A DNA stretch of 15,097 nucleotides from an uncultured bacterium. GTDB taxonomy: Bacteria; Bacillota; Clostridia; Lachnospirales; Anaerotignaceae. Positions 1 through 6,996 of the stretch are shown piece after piece (positions within the stretch are counted from its first letter, which is position 1; each line of letters begins with the position of its first letter). The notes beneath the pieces were generated by a model. That model did no database searches. It saw only the letters and a list, made by a program, of their open reading frames with translations, and had not been told where the DNA came from. The stretch is from the NCBI GenBank assembly GCA_905214825.1, contig CAJMNV010000035.1:1-15097 (forward strand), read 5' to 3'. A program made the translations under genes and the position numbers.

Positions 1-1
1 T

Positions 2-355
2 ATTTTTCAGTTGATTGCGGCGATATTTCCAGGGACTTCTCGTTCTGGTGCGACCATTGTTGGAGCATTGCTTTTGGGGGTATCTCGTACCGTTGCGGCA
101 GAATTTACATTCTTTTTGGCAATCCCTGTGATGTTTGGGGCAAGTTTGTTGAAAATTGTACAGTTTGGTTTCCATTTTACAGGTATGGAAGTTGCCATAT
201 TGTTGACGGGTATGGTGGTTGCTTTTGTGGTTTCTGTGTTGGTCATCAAATTTTTGATGGGATATATCAAAAAGCATGATTTTAAAGTGTTTGGTTGGTA
301 TCGGATTGTATTGGGTATCATTGTGTTAGTATATTTTGGATTGTTTGCAAAATAA
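2..355 (+). CDS. uppP: Undecaprenyl-diphosphatase UppP (BacA), C-terminal part
   Basis: Membrane enzyme that removes a phosphate from undecaprenyl diphosphate, regenerating the C55-P carrier used for peptidoglycan and other wall polymers. Only the last 117 codons are present; the reading frame is open to the left edge, so the N-terminal half is outside the window (the family is about 260-290 residues). Near the visible start is the family's conserved PGTSRSGAT motif, which holds the Ser/Arg active-site residues. It is followed by hydrophobic segments typical of the last membrane spans, ending in VLVYFGLFAK. A terminator hairpin lies about 90 bases downstream, so it is probably transcribed separately from pyrH. 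Identity rests on the motif plus topology and is firm. Confidence 0.93.
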   Translation: MFQLIAAIFPGTSRSGATIVGALLLGVSRTVAAEFTFFLAIPVMFGASLLKIVQFGFHFTGMEVAILLTGMVVAFVVSVLVIKFLMGYIKKHDFKVFGWYRIVLGIIVLVYFGLFAK

Positions 356-390
356 AGGGTAAATTTTTGGCAAAACGTATGGATAATGTG

Positions 391-419
391 TTGAAAGAAA
401 AACCATTGTATGATATAAT
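391..419 (+). promoter_or_regulatory. Promoter upstream of pyrH (sigma-A type)
   Basis: TTGAAA at 391-396 and TATAAT at 414-419, separated by exactly 17 bases. Transcription would start near 425-427. A terminator hairpin follows only about 25 bases later, which makes this look like a leader/attenuator arrangement for the pyrH operon. An imperfect inverted repeat overlaps the -10 element (405-429). No equally good promoter is visible between the hairpin and pyrH; TACAAT at 523-528 has no convincing -35. Confidence 0.7.
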
Positions 420-445
420 CATCAACAATAGCAAATATGGTACAA

Positions 446-477
446 AAAGAGGAAATGCTTTGGACATTTCCTTTTTT
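446..477 (+). terminator. Intrinsic terminator between uppP and pyrH
   Basis: Arms GGAAATG (451-457) and CATTTCC (465-471) form a 7-bp stem with loop CTTTGGA, followed by six T (472-477). An A-run before the stem can extend pairing with the T-run. It can serve as the uppP terminator. Because a promoter lies just upstream, it could also attenuate transcription into pyrH. Confidence 0.72.
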
Positions 478-565
478 ATGGGAGAGAATACAAAATAATT
501 CTAAAATTAAATGTGGAAATCTTACAATATTTATGATACATTATTCATATAAGGAGGCTGTTTGT

Positions 566-1273
566 ATGTATAAAAGAATTGTGCTGAAACTGAGCGGAGA
601 AGCACTGGCAGGGGATAAAGAAGGCGTATCTTTTGATGATGCGGTGATTTCGGACTTGGTAAAGCAAATTCGGCAAGTTGCAGAAATGGGAACACAGATT
701 TGTTTGGTGGTTGGTGGCGGCAATTTTTGGCGTGGCAGAAGTGCTGACAGTGGTATGGACAGAACAAAAGCAGACCAAATTGGTATGTTGGCAACGGTGA
801 TGAATGCCATTTATTTGGCAGATGCATTCCGCCAGCAAGGTACAAAAGCTGTGGTACAGACACCCATTCCTTTTGGCACAATGACAGAACTGTTTTCAAA
901 AGATAGTGCTTTGGCACATTTGCAACAAGGAAGAGTTTTGATTTTTGCGGCAGGATTGGGACACCCATTTTTTTCCACAGATACCATTACGGCACTCAGG
1001 GGGGCAGAATTGGATGTGGACGGATTGTTTTTTGCAAAAAACATTGATGGGGTGTATGATGATGACCCTGCAACAAATCCAAATGCAAAAAAATTTGATG
1101 TGATTACATCGGAAGATATTGTAAAGAAAAACTTGAAAGTGATTGATACATCAGCAGCAGCTCTTTGTTTTGAAAGAAAAATTCCAGTTGTGATATTTGG
1201 ATTGAATGAAGAAAACAGCATTATGCGTGCAGTCAAAGGTGATAAAATCGGTACATTGGTTACCGCAGGTTAA
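566..1273 (+). CDS. pyrH: UMP kinase PyrH
   Basis: Cytoplasmic UMP kinase of the amino-acid-kinase fold; converts UMP + ATP to UDP + ADP in pyrimidine nucleotide synthesis. In bacteria it is a hexamer activated by GTP and inhibited by UTP (family knowledge). The 235-residue product matches the usual length. Visible motifs are the N-terminal KRIVLKLSGEAL phosphate-binding region, VVGGGNFWRG, the DQIGMLATVMNAI stretch and the nucleotide-binding AKNIDGVYDDDP. The ATG at 566 is chosen because AAGGAGG (551-557) sits 8 bases before it and the protein then begins as family members do; the open frame continues upstream to 437 without a ribosome site. First gene of the pyrH-frr-uppS-cdsA-dxr-rseP operon; frr follows after 19 bases. 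Confidence 0.97.
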   Translation: MYKRIVLKLSGEALAGDKEGVSFDDAVISDLVKQIRQVAEMGTQICLVVGGGNFWRGRSADSGMDRTKADQIGMLATVMNAIYLADAFRQQGTKAVVQTPIPFGTMTELFSKDSALAHLQQGRVLIFAAGLGHPFFSTDTITALRGAELDVDGLFFAKNIDGVYDDDPATNPNAKKFDVITSEDIVKKNLKVIDTSAAALCFERKIPVVIFGLNEENSIMRAVKGDKIGTLVTAG

Positions 1274-1277
1274 TGTT

Positions 1278-1283
1278 AGGAGG
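1278..1283 (+). promoter_or_regulatory. Ribosome binding site deciding the frr start
   Basis: AGGAGG. Two in-frame ATGs follow, at 1287 and 1293. The first is only 3 bases away, too close; the second is 9 bases away, and starting there gives 185 residues, the typical length of the family. Confidence 0.8.
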
Positions 1284-1292
1284 AAAATGAAT

Positions 1293-1850
1293 ATGGCATC
1301 TGAATTGACAAAAGTATATGATGAAAAAATGCAGAAAACACTGGCATCATTGGAAAGTGATTATGCAACAATCCGTGCAGGACGTGCAAACCCTCACGTT
1401 TTGGATAAAATTATGGTAGATTATTATGGTACACCCACACCCATCAATCAAGTGGGCAATATTTCTGTACCAGAAGCACGTATGATACAAATTCAGCCTT
1501 GGGACGCATCTATGCTCAAAGCCATTGAAAAAGCAATCAATGTTTCTGAATTGGGAATCAACCCTGGAAATGATGGTAAAGTCATTCGTTTGATTTTCCC
1601 AGAATTGTCAGAAGAAAGAAGAAAAGACCTCAACAAAGATGTGAAGAAAAAAGCAGAAAATGCAAAAGTTGCAATCCGTAATGTGCGTCGTGATGCGATT
1701 GATGCATTCAAAAAACAAGAAAAGAAAAAAGAAATTACAGAAGATATTTTGAAAGATTTGGAAGATGAAATTCAGAAAATGACCGATAAATATATTGCAG
1801 AAATCGACAAAAAATGTGAAGTAAAATGCAAAGATATTCTGGCTGTTTGA
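1293..1850 (+). CDS. frr: Ribosome recycling factor
   Basis: Acts with EF-G after termination to split the ribosome from mRNA and tRNA. The 185-residue product has the standard length. The conserved segment around ATIRAGRANPHVLDKI, the domain-II segment YYGTPTPINQVGNISVPEAR and the C-terminal helix with ERRKDLNKDVKKKAENAKVAIRNVRRDA are clear. The protein is almost all charged helix with a central beta domain. ATG 1293 is preferred to the in-frame ATG at 1287 on ribosome-site spacing. It follows pyrH closely, a near-universal pairing in bacteria. A GC-rich hairpin lies between this gene and uppS. Confidence 0.97.
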   Translation: MASELTKVYDEKMQKTLASLESDYATIRAGRANPHVLDKIMVDYYGTPTPINQVGNISVPEARMIQIQPWDASMLKAIEKAINVSELGINPGNDGKVIRLIFPELSEERRKDLNKDVKKKAENAKVAIRNVRRDAIDAFKKQEKKKEITEDILKDLEDEIQKMTDKYIAEIDKKCEVKCKDILAV

Positions 1851-1866
1851 TGTTTCGGTAAATCAC

Positions 1867-1888
1867 GCCCCTCTCAGTGCAGAGGGGC
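1867..1888 (+). other. GC-rich stem-loop between frr and uppS
   Basis: Perfect inverted repeat: GCCCCTCT (1867-1874) and AGAGGGGC (1881-1888) with a 6-base loop. No T-run follows (the next bases are ATTGTTACATGG), so it is not a canonical terminator. It sits 21 bases before the uppS start. It might be an RNA processing or stability element, or a partial attenuator. It stands out in AT-rich DNA. Confidence 0.75.
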
Positions 1889-1909
1889 ATTGTTACATGG
1901 GAGGAAGAT

Positions 1910-2650
1910 ATGTTTTTTCAAAAAGAAAACAAAACGTTTGAAATTGATATGGCAAATATTCCAAAACACATTGCCATTATTATGGACGGAAATGGCAGAT
2001 GGGCAAAAAAACGTGTATTGCCAAGAAAAGCAGGACATAAAGCAGGGGCAGAAGCATTGGAAAAAATTATCACTGATTGTCAGCAGTTGGGTGTGCAACA
2101 TTTGACTGTGTATGCATTTTCAACCGAAAATTGGAAACGCTCACAAGAAGAAGTGGACGCCATCATGGACTTGTTGCGGCAATATTTGAAAGGGTATTTT
2201 AAACGGTTTTTGAAAGACAATATTCGTTTGCATGTCATTGGGGATAAAGGGCGATTGGCACAAGATATTCAAGAAAGTATTGCAGAAATTGAAGAACTTT
2301 CCAAAGACAAAGATGGACTTTGTGTGCATATTGCATTGAACTATGGCGGCAGAGATGAGTTGTGCAGAGCGATGAAAAAAGCTGCAAAAGATGTGGAAAA
2401 TGGCAGTTTGAAAGCAGAGGCAATCACAGAAGATGTCATTGCCTCTTATTTGGATACCGTAGATGTGCCAGACCCGGAATTGGTCATTCGTACCAGCGGA
2501 GAAGAACGTATCAGCAACTTTTTGTTGTGGCAGATTGCATATAGTGAATTTTATTTTACAGATGTGCTTTGGCCTGATTTTGACAGAAAAATGCTGGAAA
2601 AAGCAATTTATGATTACCAGAATAGACACCGTCGATTTGGCGGCAGATAA
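1910..2650 (+). CDS. uppS: Isoprenyl transferase (undecaprenyl diphosphate synthase)
   Basis: Cis-prenyltransferase that condenses IPP units onto farnesyl diphosphate to make undecaprenyl diphosphate, the precursor of the wall lipid carrier. The product has 246 residues. The N-terminal HIAIIMDGNGRWAKKR motif holds the catalytic Asp (D26) and substrate-binding Arg and Trp. Further hallmarks are YAFSTENWKR, NYGGRDEL and the C-terminal block LVIRTSGEERISNFLLWQ with YSEFYFTDVLWPDF. Start ATG at 1910 follows GGGAGG at 1899-1904. Third gene of the operon, and functionally linked to uppP upstream and dxr downstream. Chain length (C55) is inferred from family and context. Confidence 0.96.
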   Translation: MFFQKENKTFEIDMANIPKHIAIIMDGNGRWAKKRVLPRKAGHKAGAEALEKIITDCQQLGVQHLTVYAFSTENWKRSQEEVDAIMDLLRQYLKGYFKRFLKDNIRLHVIGDKGRLAQDIQESIAEIEELSKDKDGLCVHIALNYGGRDELCRAMKKAAKDVENGSLKAEAITEDVIASYLDTVDVPDPELVIRTSGEERISNFLLWQIAYSEFYFTDVLWPDFDRKMLEKAIYDYQNRHRRFGGR

Positions 2651-2667
2651 CAAAAGAGGTGAAACAA

Positions 2668-3486
2668 GTGAAAACAAGAGTTATTTCTGCTGTGCTGCTT
2701 CTGCCTGTGTTGATATTTTTGGTGGCAAGTGGTGGTATTTGGCTGAAAATTATGACAGGTTTTTTGGGTCTTGTGGGAATGCGTGAGTTTTATCAAGCTT
2801 TTTCAAAAGGCAATAAACCACTTCATATCATTTGTTATGCTTTTGCCATATTTTACATCATATTTATAGAAGATATTGTCAATGGAGATAATTATTTTAA
2901 TATATTTGTTTCTGTATTTTTGGTGGTGCTTTTGATTTATACTGTGGTGTATCATCAAAAAACAAATATAATGGAAAGTATGACAGGTTTTTTTGGCTTT
3001 TTCTATGCTTGTTTTTTGTTGTCACATATTTATTTGGCAAGAGAATATATGTATGGGCATCTTTTGGTTTGGCTTGCTTTTATTGCAGCTTTTGGCTGCG
3101 ATACAGGAGCATATTTTGCAGGTGTTACATTGGGCAAGCATAAACTCATTCCTGCATTAAGTCCGAAGAAAACCATAGAAGGTTCTGTGGGCGGGATATT
3201 GATGGCAACGGTTTTGGCATTGCTTTATGGTTTGTGGGTGCAAAAATCTTTTGTGTTGGAAGGAGTCAATGTATTGTTGTTGTGTGGCTTGACAGGGTTT
3301 TTTGGGTCTTTTTTGGCACAAATTGGTGATTTGGCAGCGTCTGCAATGAAACGTATGACAGGGATTAAAGACTTTGGCAATTTGATACCAGGGCATGGTG
3401 GTGTTTTGGATAGATTTGATAGCGTCATATTGACAGCACCTGTTGTATATTATATTATGTTGCTTTTGATGAAAGTACCTTTTTGA
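2668..3486 (+). CDS. cdsA: Phosphatidate cytidylyltransferase CdsA
   Basis: Integral membrane enzyme making CDP-diacylglycerol from CTP and phosphatidic acid, the branch point of phospholipid synthesis. The 272-residue product is highly hydrophobic with about eight predicted membrane spans. The C-terminal CDP-DAG synthase signature is complete: S225 through the segments KRMTGIKDFGNLIPGHGG and LDRFDS. It starts with GTG at 2668, preceded by AGAGGTG. An earlier GTG (2659) lies within that ribosome site and is rejected. It follows uppS after 17 bases and is followed by dxr after 14 bases, the usual order in Firmicutes. Confidence 0.95.
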   Translation: MKTRVISAVLLLPVLIFLVASGGIWLKIMTGFLGLVGMREFYQAFSKGNKPLHIICYAFAIFYIIFIEDIVNGDNYFNIFVSVFLVVLLIYTVVYHQKTNIMESMTGFFGFFYACFLLSHIYLAREYMYGHLLVWLAFIAAFGCDTGAYFAGVTLGKHKLIPALSPKKTIEGSVGGILMATVLALLYGLWVQKSFVLEGVNVLLLCGLTGFFGSFLAQIGDLAASAMKRMTGIKDFGNLIPGHGGVLDRFDSVILTAPVVYYIMLLLMKVPF

Positions 3487-3500
3487 TGGGGGGAAAATAT

Positions 3501-4646
3501 ATGAAAAAAATTGCAATATTGGGTTCTACTGGCTCCATTGGTACACAAACATTGGAAGTGATAGATGTGTTGCAAGATATTGAGGTTTTGGGTATTAGCG
3601 GAAACCAAAATATCAAATTGTTGGAACAGCAAGCAAGAAAATATCGCCCACGTTTGGTGGCAGTGATGGAAGAAAAAAATGCAAAGGCATTACAACAAGC
3701 ATTGTCTGATACTGATTGCAAAGTGGTTTGTGGCATGGAAGGGCTTGTGGAAGTGGCAACCATGACAGAAGTGGATACAGTTGTGACATCTGTGGTTGGC
3801 AATGTGGGTTTGCGTCCAACATTTGCTGCAATAGATGCAGGTAAAAATATTGCTTTGGCAAATAAAGAAACATTGGTTTCCGCAGGGCAGTTGGTTATGG
3901 ATTTTGTCAAACAAAAAGGCGTTGCGTTATACCCTGTGGATAGCGAACATTCTGCAATATTCCAGTGTTTGCAAGGAAATGCAGGAAATGATATTAGAAG
4001 AATATTACTGACAGCATCTGGTGGGCCTTTTCGTGGAAAAACAAAACAGGAGTTGCAACAAATGACAGCCACAGATGCATTGAAACACCCAAATTGGAAT
4101 ATGGGACAGAAAATTACCATAGACTCTGCAACATTGATGAACAAGGGTTTGGAAGTGATGGAGGCAAAATGGCTGTTTGGTGTGGATATAGAACAGATTG
4201 AGGTGTTGATACACCCACAAAGTATTGTACATTCTGCTGTGGAATATGCAGATGGTGCTGTGATGGCACAGATGGGAGAACCAGATATGCGTGTACCCAT
4301 ACAATATGCTTTGACATACCCCAAAAGGGTCAAAAACGCATTTCCCAAAATGGATTTTGCAAAACGTTGTCAGTTGACATTTGAAAAGCCGGATACAGAA
4401 ACATTCCGTTGCTTGGCTTTGGCTTATCAAGCGTTGGAAATCGGTGGCACAATGCCTGCGGTTTTGAATGCGGCAAATGAAATTGCAGTGGCAAAATTTT
4501 TGCATGGAGATATTGGATTTTTAGATATTCCTGTATTGATAGAAAAGACGATGCAAGCATATACTATAAAAAAAGAATACACATTAGAGGACTTGCTGGA
4601 AGCAGATGCTTGGGCAAGGGTATTTGCAACAGAAATGAAAATTTGA
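3501..4646 (+). CDS. dxr: 1-deoxy-D-xylulose-5-phosphate reductoisomerase
   Basis: NADPH- and metal-dependent enzyme of the MEP pathway, converting DXP to 2-C-methyl-D-erythritol 4-phosphate and so feeding isoprenoid synthesis, including the substrate of UppS. The product has 381 residues. Visible features are the N-terminal nucleotide-binding GSTGSIG (residues 8-14), ALANKETLV, the metal ligands in VDSEHS (D147, E149), the substrate-binding LTASGGPFRG loop, and HPNWNMGQKITIDSATLMNKGLE with N214, K215 and E218, corresponding to the third acidic ligand region. ATG 3501 has a G-rich ribosome site at 3488-3493. The operon is compact; rseP begins 7 bases after the stop. Leucine is mostly TTG (about 27 of 36 by hand count). 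Confidence 0.97.
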   Translation: MKKIAILGSTGSIGTQTLEVIDVLQDIEVLGISGNQNIKLLEQQARKYRPRLVAVMEEKNAKALQQALSDTDCKVVCGMEGLVEVATMTEVDTVVTSVVGNVGLRPTFAAIDAGKNIALANKETLVSAGQLVMDFVKQKGVALYPVDSEHSAIFQCLQGNAGNDIRRILLTASGGPFRGKTKQELQQMTATDALKHPNWNMGQKITIDSATLMNKGLEVMEAKWLFGVDIEQIEVLIHPQSIVHSAVEYADGAVMAQMGEPDMRVPIQYALTYPKRVKNAFPKMDFAKRCQLTFEKPDTETFRCLALAYQALEIGGTMPAVLNAANEIAVAKFLHGDIGFLDIPVLIEKTMQAYTIKKEYTLEDLLEADAWARVFATEMKI

Positions 4647-4653
4647 TTTTTTT

Positions 4654-5739
4654 ATGGAGGTGATTACCATACTGGTATCCATTATTATTTCTTTAGTTGT
4701 CATTGGTATATTGGTCATTGTGCATGAATTTGGGCATTTTATTGTTGCCAAAAAATCAGGCATTTGGGTGGAAGAATTTGCTGTGGGTATGGGCAAAAAA
4801 CTATGCTCAAAACAATGGGGGGAAACAGAATATAGTCTGCGGTTATTCCCTTTAGGTGGTTTTTGTCGACTGCATGGCGAAACAGAAGAAGGCGAGATTA
4901 CAGAAAGGTCATTTTTGAGCAAATCTGTTTGGGTCAAAATGGCAGTGATGGCAGCAGGCCCTGCGATGAACTTTTTGTTGGCTTTGGTTTTGATATTTGG
5001 TTTGAGTGCCACAGGGTACATGATACAGCCAAAAGTGTCTGCGATTATGGAAAATTCACCTGCACAAGAAATTGGATTGCAAGAAGGCGATGAAATTTAT
5101 CGTATCAATGGAAAACGTATCCATATTTATGATGAAATGCAAGCGATTATGCTCCAAAATGGCGGAAACCCCATTTCTTTGGAATGTAAAAGAGATGGGA
5201 AATTGTATGAATATGAATTAACACCAAAATACAGCGAAGAAACAAAAAATTATTTGGTGGGCTTTACACCAACCATCAAAAATGGTTTGTTTGCAGAAAA
5301 AATAGACGGATATGATACAGCTTCTGTTTTGGAAACGGTGCGTTATAGCTATTTTTCTATGATGAATTATGTCAAAATGACAGCAGAAGGTCTTGTACGT
5401 GTGTTTACCATGCAAGCCTCTCCAGATGAATATGGTGGCCCAATTTCTATTGTGAAAGTGGTTGGGGACAGTTATGAATCCGGTATGACATACGGATTTG
5501 GGGCAGCATTGCAAAATGTGATTTATATTGCGGCAGTGTTGAGTGCTAATTTGGGTGTTTTGAATTTATTTCCAATACCGGGATTAGATGGTGGTAGAAT
5601 ACTGCTGTTGTTGATTGAAATATTACGCAGAAAACCATTGAACCCAGAAACCGAAAGCAAAATATTGTTTGGTGGTTTTGTATTTTTGATGGGATTTATG
5701 GTGTTTGTGATGTATACAGATATTACAAAACTATTTTGA
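4654..5739 (+). CDS. rseP: Site-2 intramembrane zinc metalloprotease RseP/RasP
   Basis: Intramembrane protease of the S2P family; in relatives it cleaves anti-sigma factors, signal-peptide remnants and cell-division proteins within the membrane. The first membrane span ends in the zinc-binding HEFGH (residues 24-28). A PDZ domain lies around residues 115-200 (AQEIGLQEGDEIYRINGK). A second conserved block, NLFPIPGLDGG (N304 to about D312), supplies the third zinc ligand, and a final membrane helix follows. Length is 361 residues. The start is uncertain: ATG 4654 has no ribosome site before it, while a strong GGAGGTG lies inside its first codons, pointing to ATA 4669 or CTG 4672. Last gene of the operon, followed by a strong terminator. 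Confidence 0.95.
   Translation: MEVITILVSIIISLVVIGILVIVHEFGHFIVAKKSGIWVEEFAVGMGKKLCSKQWGETEYSLRLFPLGGFCRLHGETEEGEITERSFLSKSVWVKMAVMAAGPAMNFLLALVLIFGLSATGYMIQPKVSAIMENSPAQEIGLQEGDEIYRINGKRIHIYDEMQAIMLQNGGNPISLECKRDGKLYEYELTPKYSEETKNYLVGFTPTIKNGLFAEKIDGYDTASVLETVRYSYFSMMNYVKMTAEGLVRVFTMQASPDEYGGPISIVKVVGDSYESGMTYGFGAALQNVIYIAAVLSANLGVLNLFPIPGLDGGRILLLLIEILRRKPLNPETESKILFGGFVFLMGFMVFVMYTDITKLF
4656..4662 (+). promoter_or_regulatory. Shine-Dalgarno site inside the annotated start of rseP
   Basis: GGAGGTG lies within codons 1-3 of the ATG-initiated frame. Normal spacing from this site points to ATA 4669 or CTG 4672. Neither is a usual start codon. The only canonical ATG near the N-terminus is 4654. 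Confidence 0.5.
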
Positions 5740-5764
5740 AAAGACTGTGCAAACAGTCTTTTTT
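5739..5764 (+). terminator. Terminator of the pyrH-rseP operon
   Basis: Stem AAAAGACTGT (5739-5748) with ACAGTCTTTT (5753-5762), tetraloop GCAA, then further T residues. It begins at the last base of the rseP stop codon. Confidence 0.93.
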
Positions 5765-5766
5765 AT

Positions 5767-5795
5767 TTGATTTTGTATGTGAAATCCGTTAGAAT
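5767..5795 (+). promoter_or_regulatory. Promoter of the radical SAM operon
   Basis: TTGATT at 5767-5772 and TAGAAT at 5790-5795, spaced by 17 bases, immediately after the rseP terminator and 33 bases before the chosen start of the radical SAM gene. Confidence 0.65.
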
Positions 5796-5828
5796 ACAGT
5801 TGTAGAGAACAAGAAAGGATAGATGGTT

Positions 5829-6980
5829 ATGGAACAGATTTTTCAAGTGGGGCCAATTCGTCCACCGAGTGAGGCAAACAGTTTGCTTTTGCGTGTGACA
5901 GAAAATTGTCCTTGGAATAAATGTAAATTTTGTATGTTATATAAAAAGAATGATTTTCATACACGTACTGTGGCAGATATTAAAAAAGATATTGATGTGA
6001 TGGCAGAATATCGTGACCGTATATTGGAACATAAAAACGGTGAGGGTTGGAATATGCCTGCATTACAAGCCGAATATTTGGCTTTGTCATCAGAAGATGC
6101 CATGATGTGTTATCAAATGGTGTTTCGTTGGCTGACAGAAGGAAATAGCCAAGCAATATTTTTGCAAGATGCGAATACTATGGTATTACGCCCAGAATGG
6201 CTGATAGAGATTATTTCATATGTCAGAAAGCGTTTGCCAGAAATACAAAGAATTACATCTTATGGAAGAGCCAATACATTGGCAAAAATTTCTGATGTGG
6301 ATTTCAAAGCATTGCGACAAGCTGGACTTGACCGTATTCATTCTGGATATGAGTCTGGTTCTGATAAAGTGTTGCAAATGATTGCAAAAGGTGCAACACA
6401 AGAAGAAGAAATCATTGGTGGGCAAAAAGTTAGAAATGCAGGCATTGAGTTGTCCATTTATTTCATGCCTGGTGTGGGGGGCAAAGCATTGTCAGAAGAA
6501 AATGCACTGGAAACGGCAAAAGTAATCAATGCAGTTGACCCGGATTTTGTGAGATTGCGTACATTTGTATTGCGTTCTGGTTCTTTGATGGAAGAATTGC
6601 AGAAAAATGGACAATATACAGAACCAACAGACATGGAAAAACTCAAAGAAATTCGACAAATGATTGCACACATTGACCCACAAAAGGCAAGGGGTACATT
6701 GACAAGTGATCATATCATCAATTTGTTGCAACAAGTTAGTGGCAGTTTGGATAGAGATATTCCGTTTATGCTGTCTTATATTGATGCATATTTGGCTTTG
6801 CCAGAATTGGAACAAAGAAAATATCAACTGGCACGTCGTATGGGTTTTCCTTTGGATTGGAAACAGCTATATCGTTTGAAAGAAACAGATATGGCACATA
6901 TTACGGATTTGGCAAAAAATATTGTGGACGAAAAACAATGGGAAGCATTATTGCATAGTTACACAGACCGTTATATTTGA
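5829..6980 (+). CDS. Uncharacterised radical SAM protein (COG1032-like)
   Basis: Cytoplasmic radical S-adenosylmethionine enzyme of unknown substrate; 383 residues from ATG 5829. The cluster motif is NCPWNKCKFC (C27, C32, C35), so the spacing is CX4CX2C instead of the usual CX3CX2C. It is preceded by PPSEANSLLLRVTEN, a sequence I associate with a family of stand-alone COG1032-type radical SAM proteins. Later barrel motifs include RITSYGRANTL, LDRIHSGYESGSDKVLQMI (GxxS/SGSxxVL type SAM-binding region) and YFMPGVGGKAL. No B12-binding, TRAM or SPASM domain is apparent. AAAGGA at 5814-5819 favours ATG 5829 (9-base spacing) over ATG 5823. It is followed after 16 bases by a Cys-rich membrane mini-protein and then a secreted protein, so these are likely co-transcribed. 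No function can be assigned. Confidence 0.88.
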   Translation: MEQIFQVGPIRPPSEANSLLLRVTENCPWNKCKFCMLYKKNDFHTRTVADIKKDIDVMAEYRDRILEHKNGEGWNMPALQAEYLALSSEDAMMCYQMVFRWLTEGNSQAIFLQDANTMVLRPEWLIEIISYVRKRLPEIQRITSYGRANTLAKISDVDFKALRQAGLDRIHSGYESGSDKVLQMIAKGATQEEEIIGGQKVRNAGIELSIYFMPGVGGKALSEENALETAKVINAVDPDFVRLRTFVLRSGSLMEELQKNGQYTEPTDMEKLKEIRQMIAHIDPQKARGTLTSDHIINLLQQVSGSLDRDIPFMLSYIDAYLALPELEQRKYQLARRMGFPLDWKQLYRLKETDMAHITDLAKNIVDEKQWEALLHSYTDRYI

Positions 6981-6996
6981 AAAGAGGTGGATATGT

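Noticed and set aside
379..498. Possible 39-codon ORF (leader peptide) between uppP and pyrH
   Set aside because: No Shine-Dalgarno site before its ATG. It begins upstream of the predicted promoter and spans both promoter and terminator; the residues look like translated noncoding DNA.
437..565. In-frame upstream extension of pyrH from ATG 437 (43 extra residues)
   Set aside because: No ribosome site precedes it, it would run through the terminator hairpin, and family members begin at the ATG at 566, which has a strong AAGGAGG site.
1877..1909. Earlier GTG start of uppS at 1877
   Set aside because: It falls in the loop of the frr-uppS hairpin with no ribosome site; ATG 1910 has GGGAGG at suitable spacing.
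3455..4348. Long open frame on the minus strand (about 297 codons)
   Set aside because: It lies entirely opposite dxr, whose conserved motifs are intact on the + strand. The translation is Cys/Ser/Thr/Phe-rich with no recognisable motif, typical of an antisense shadow.
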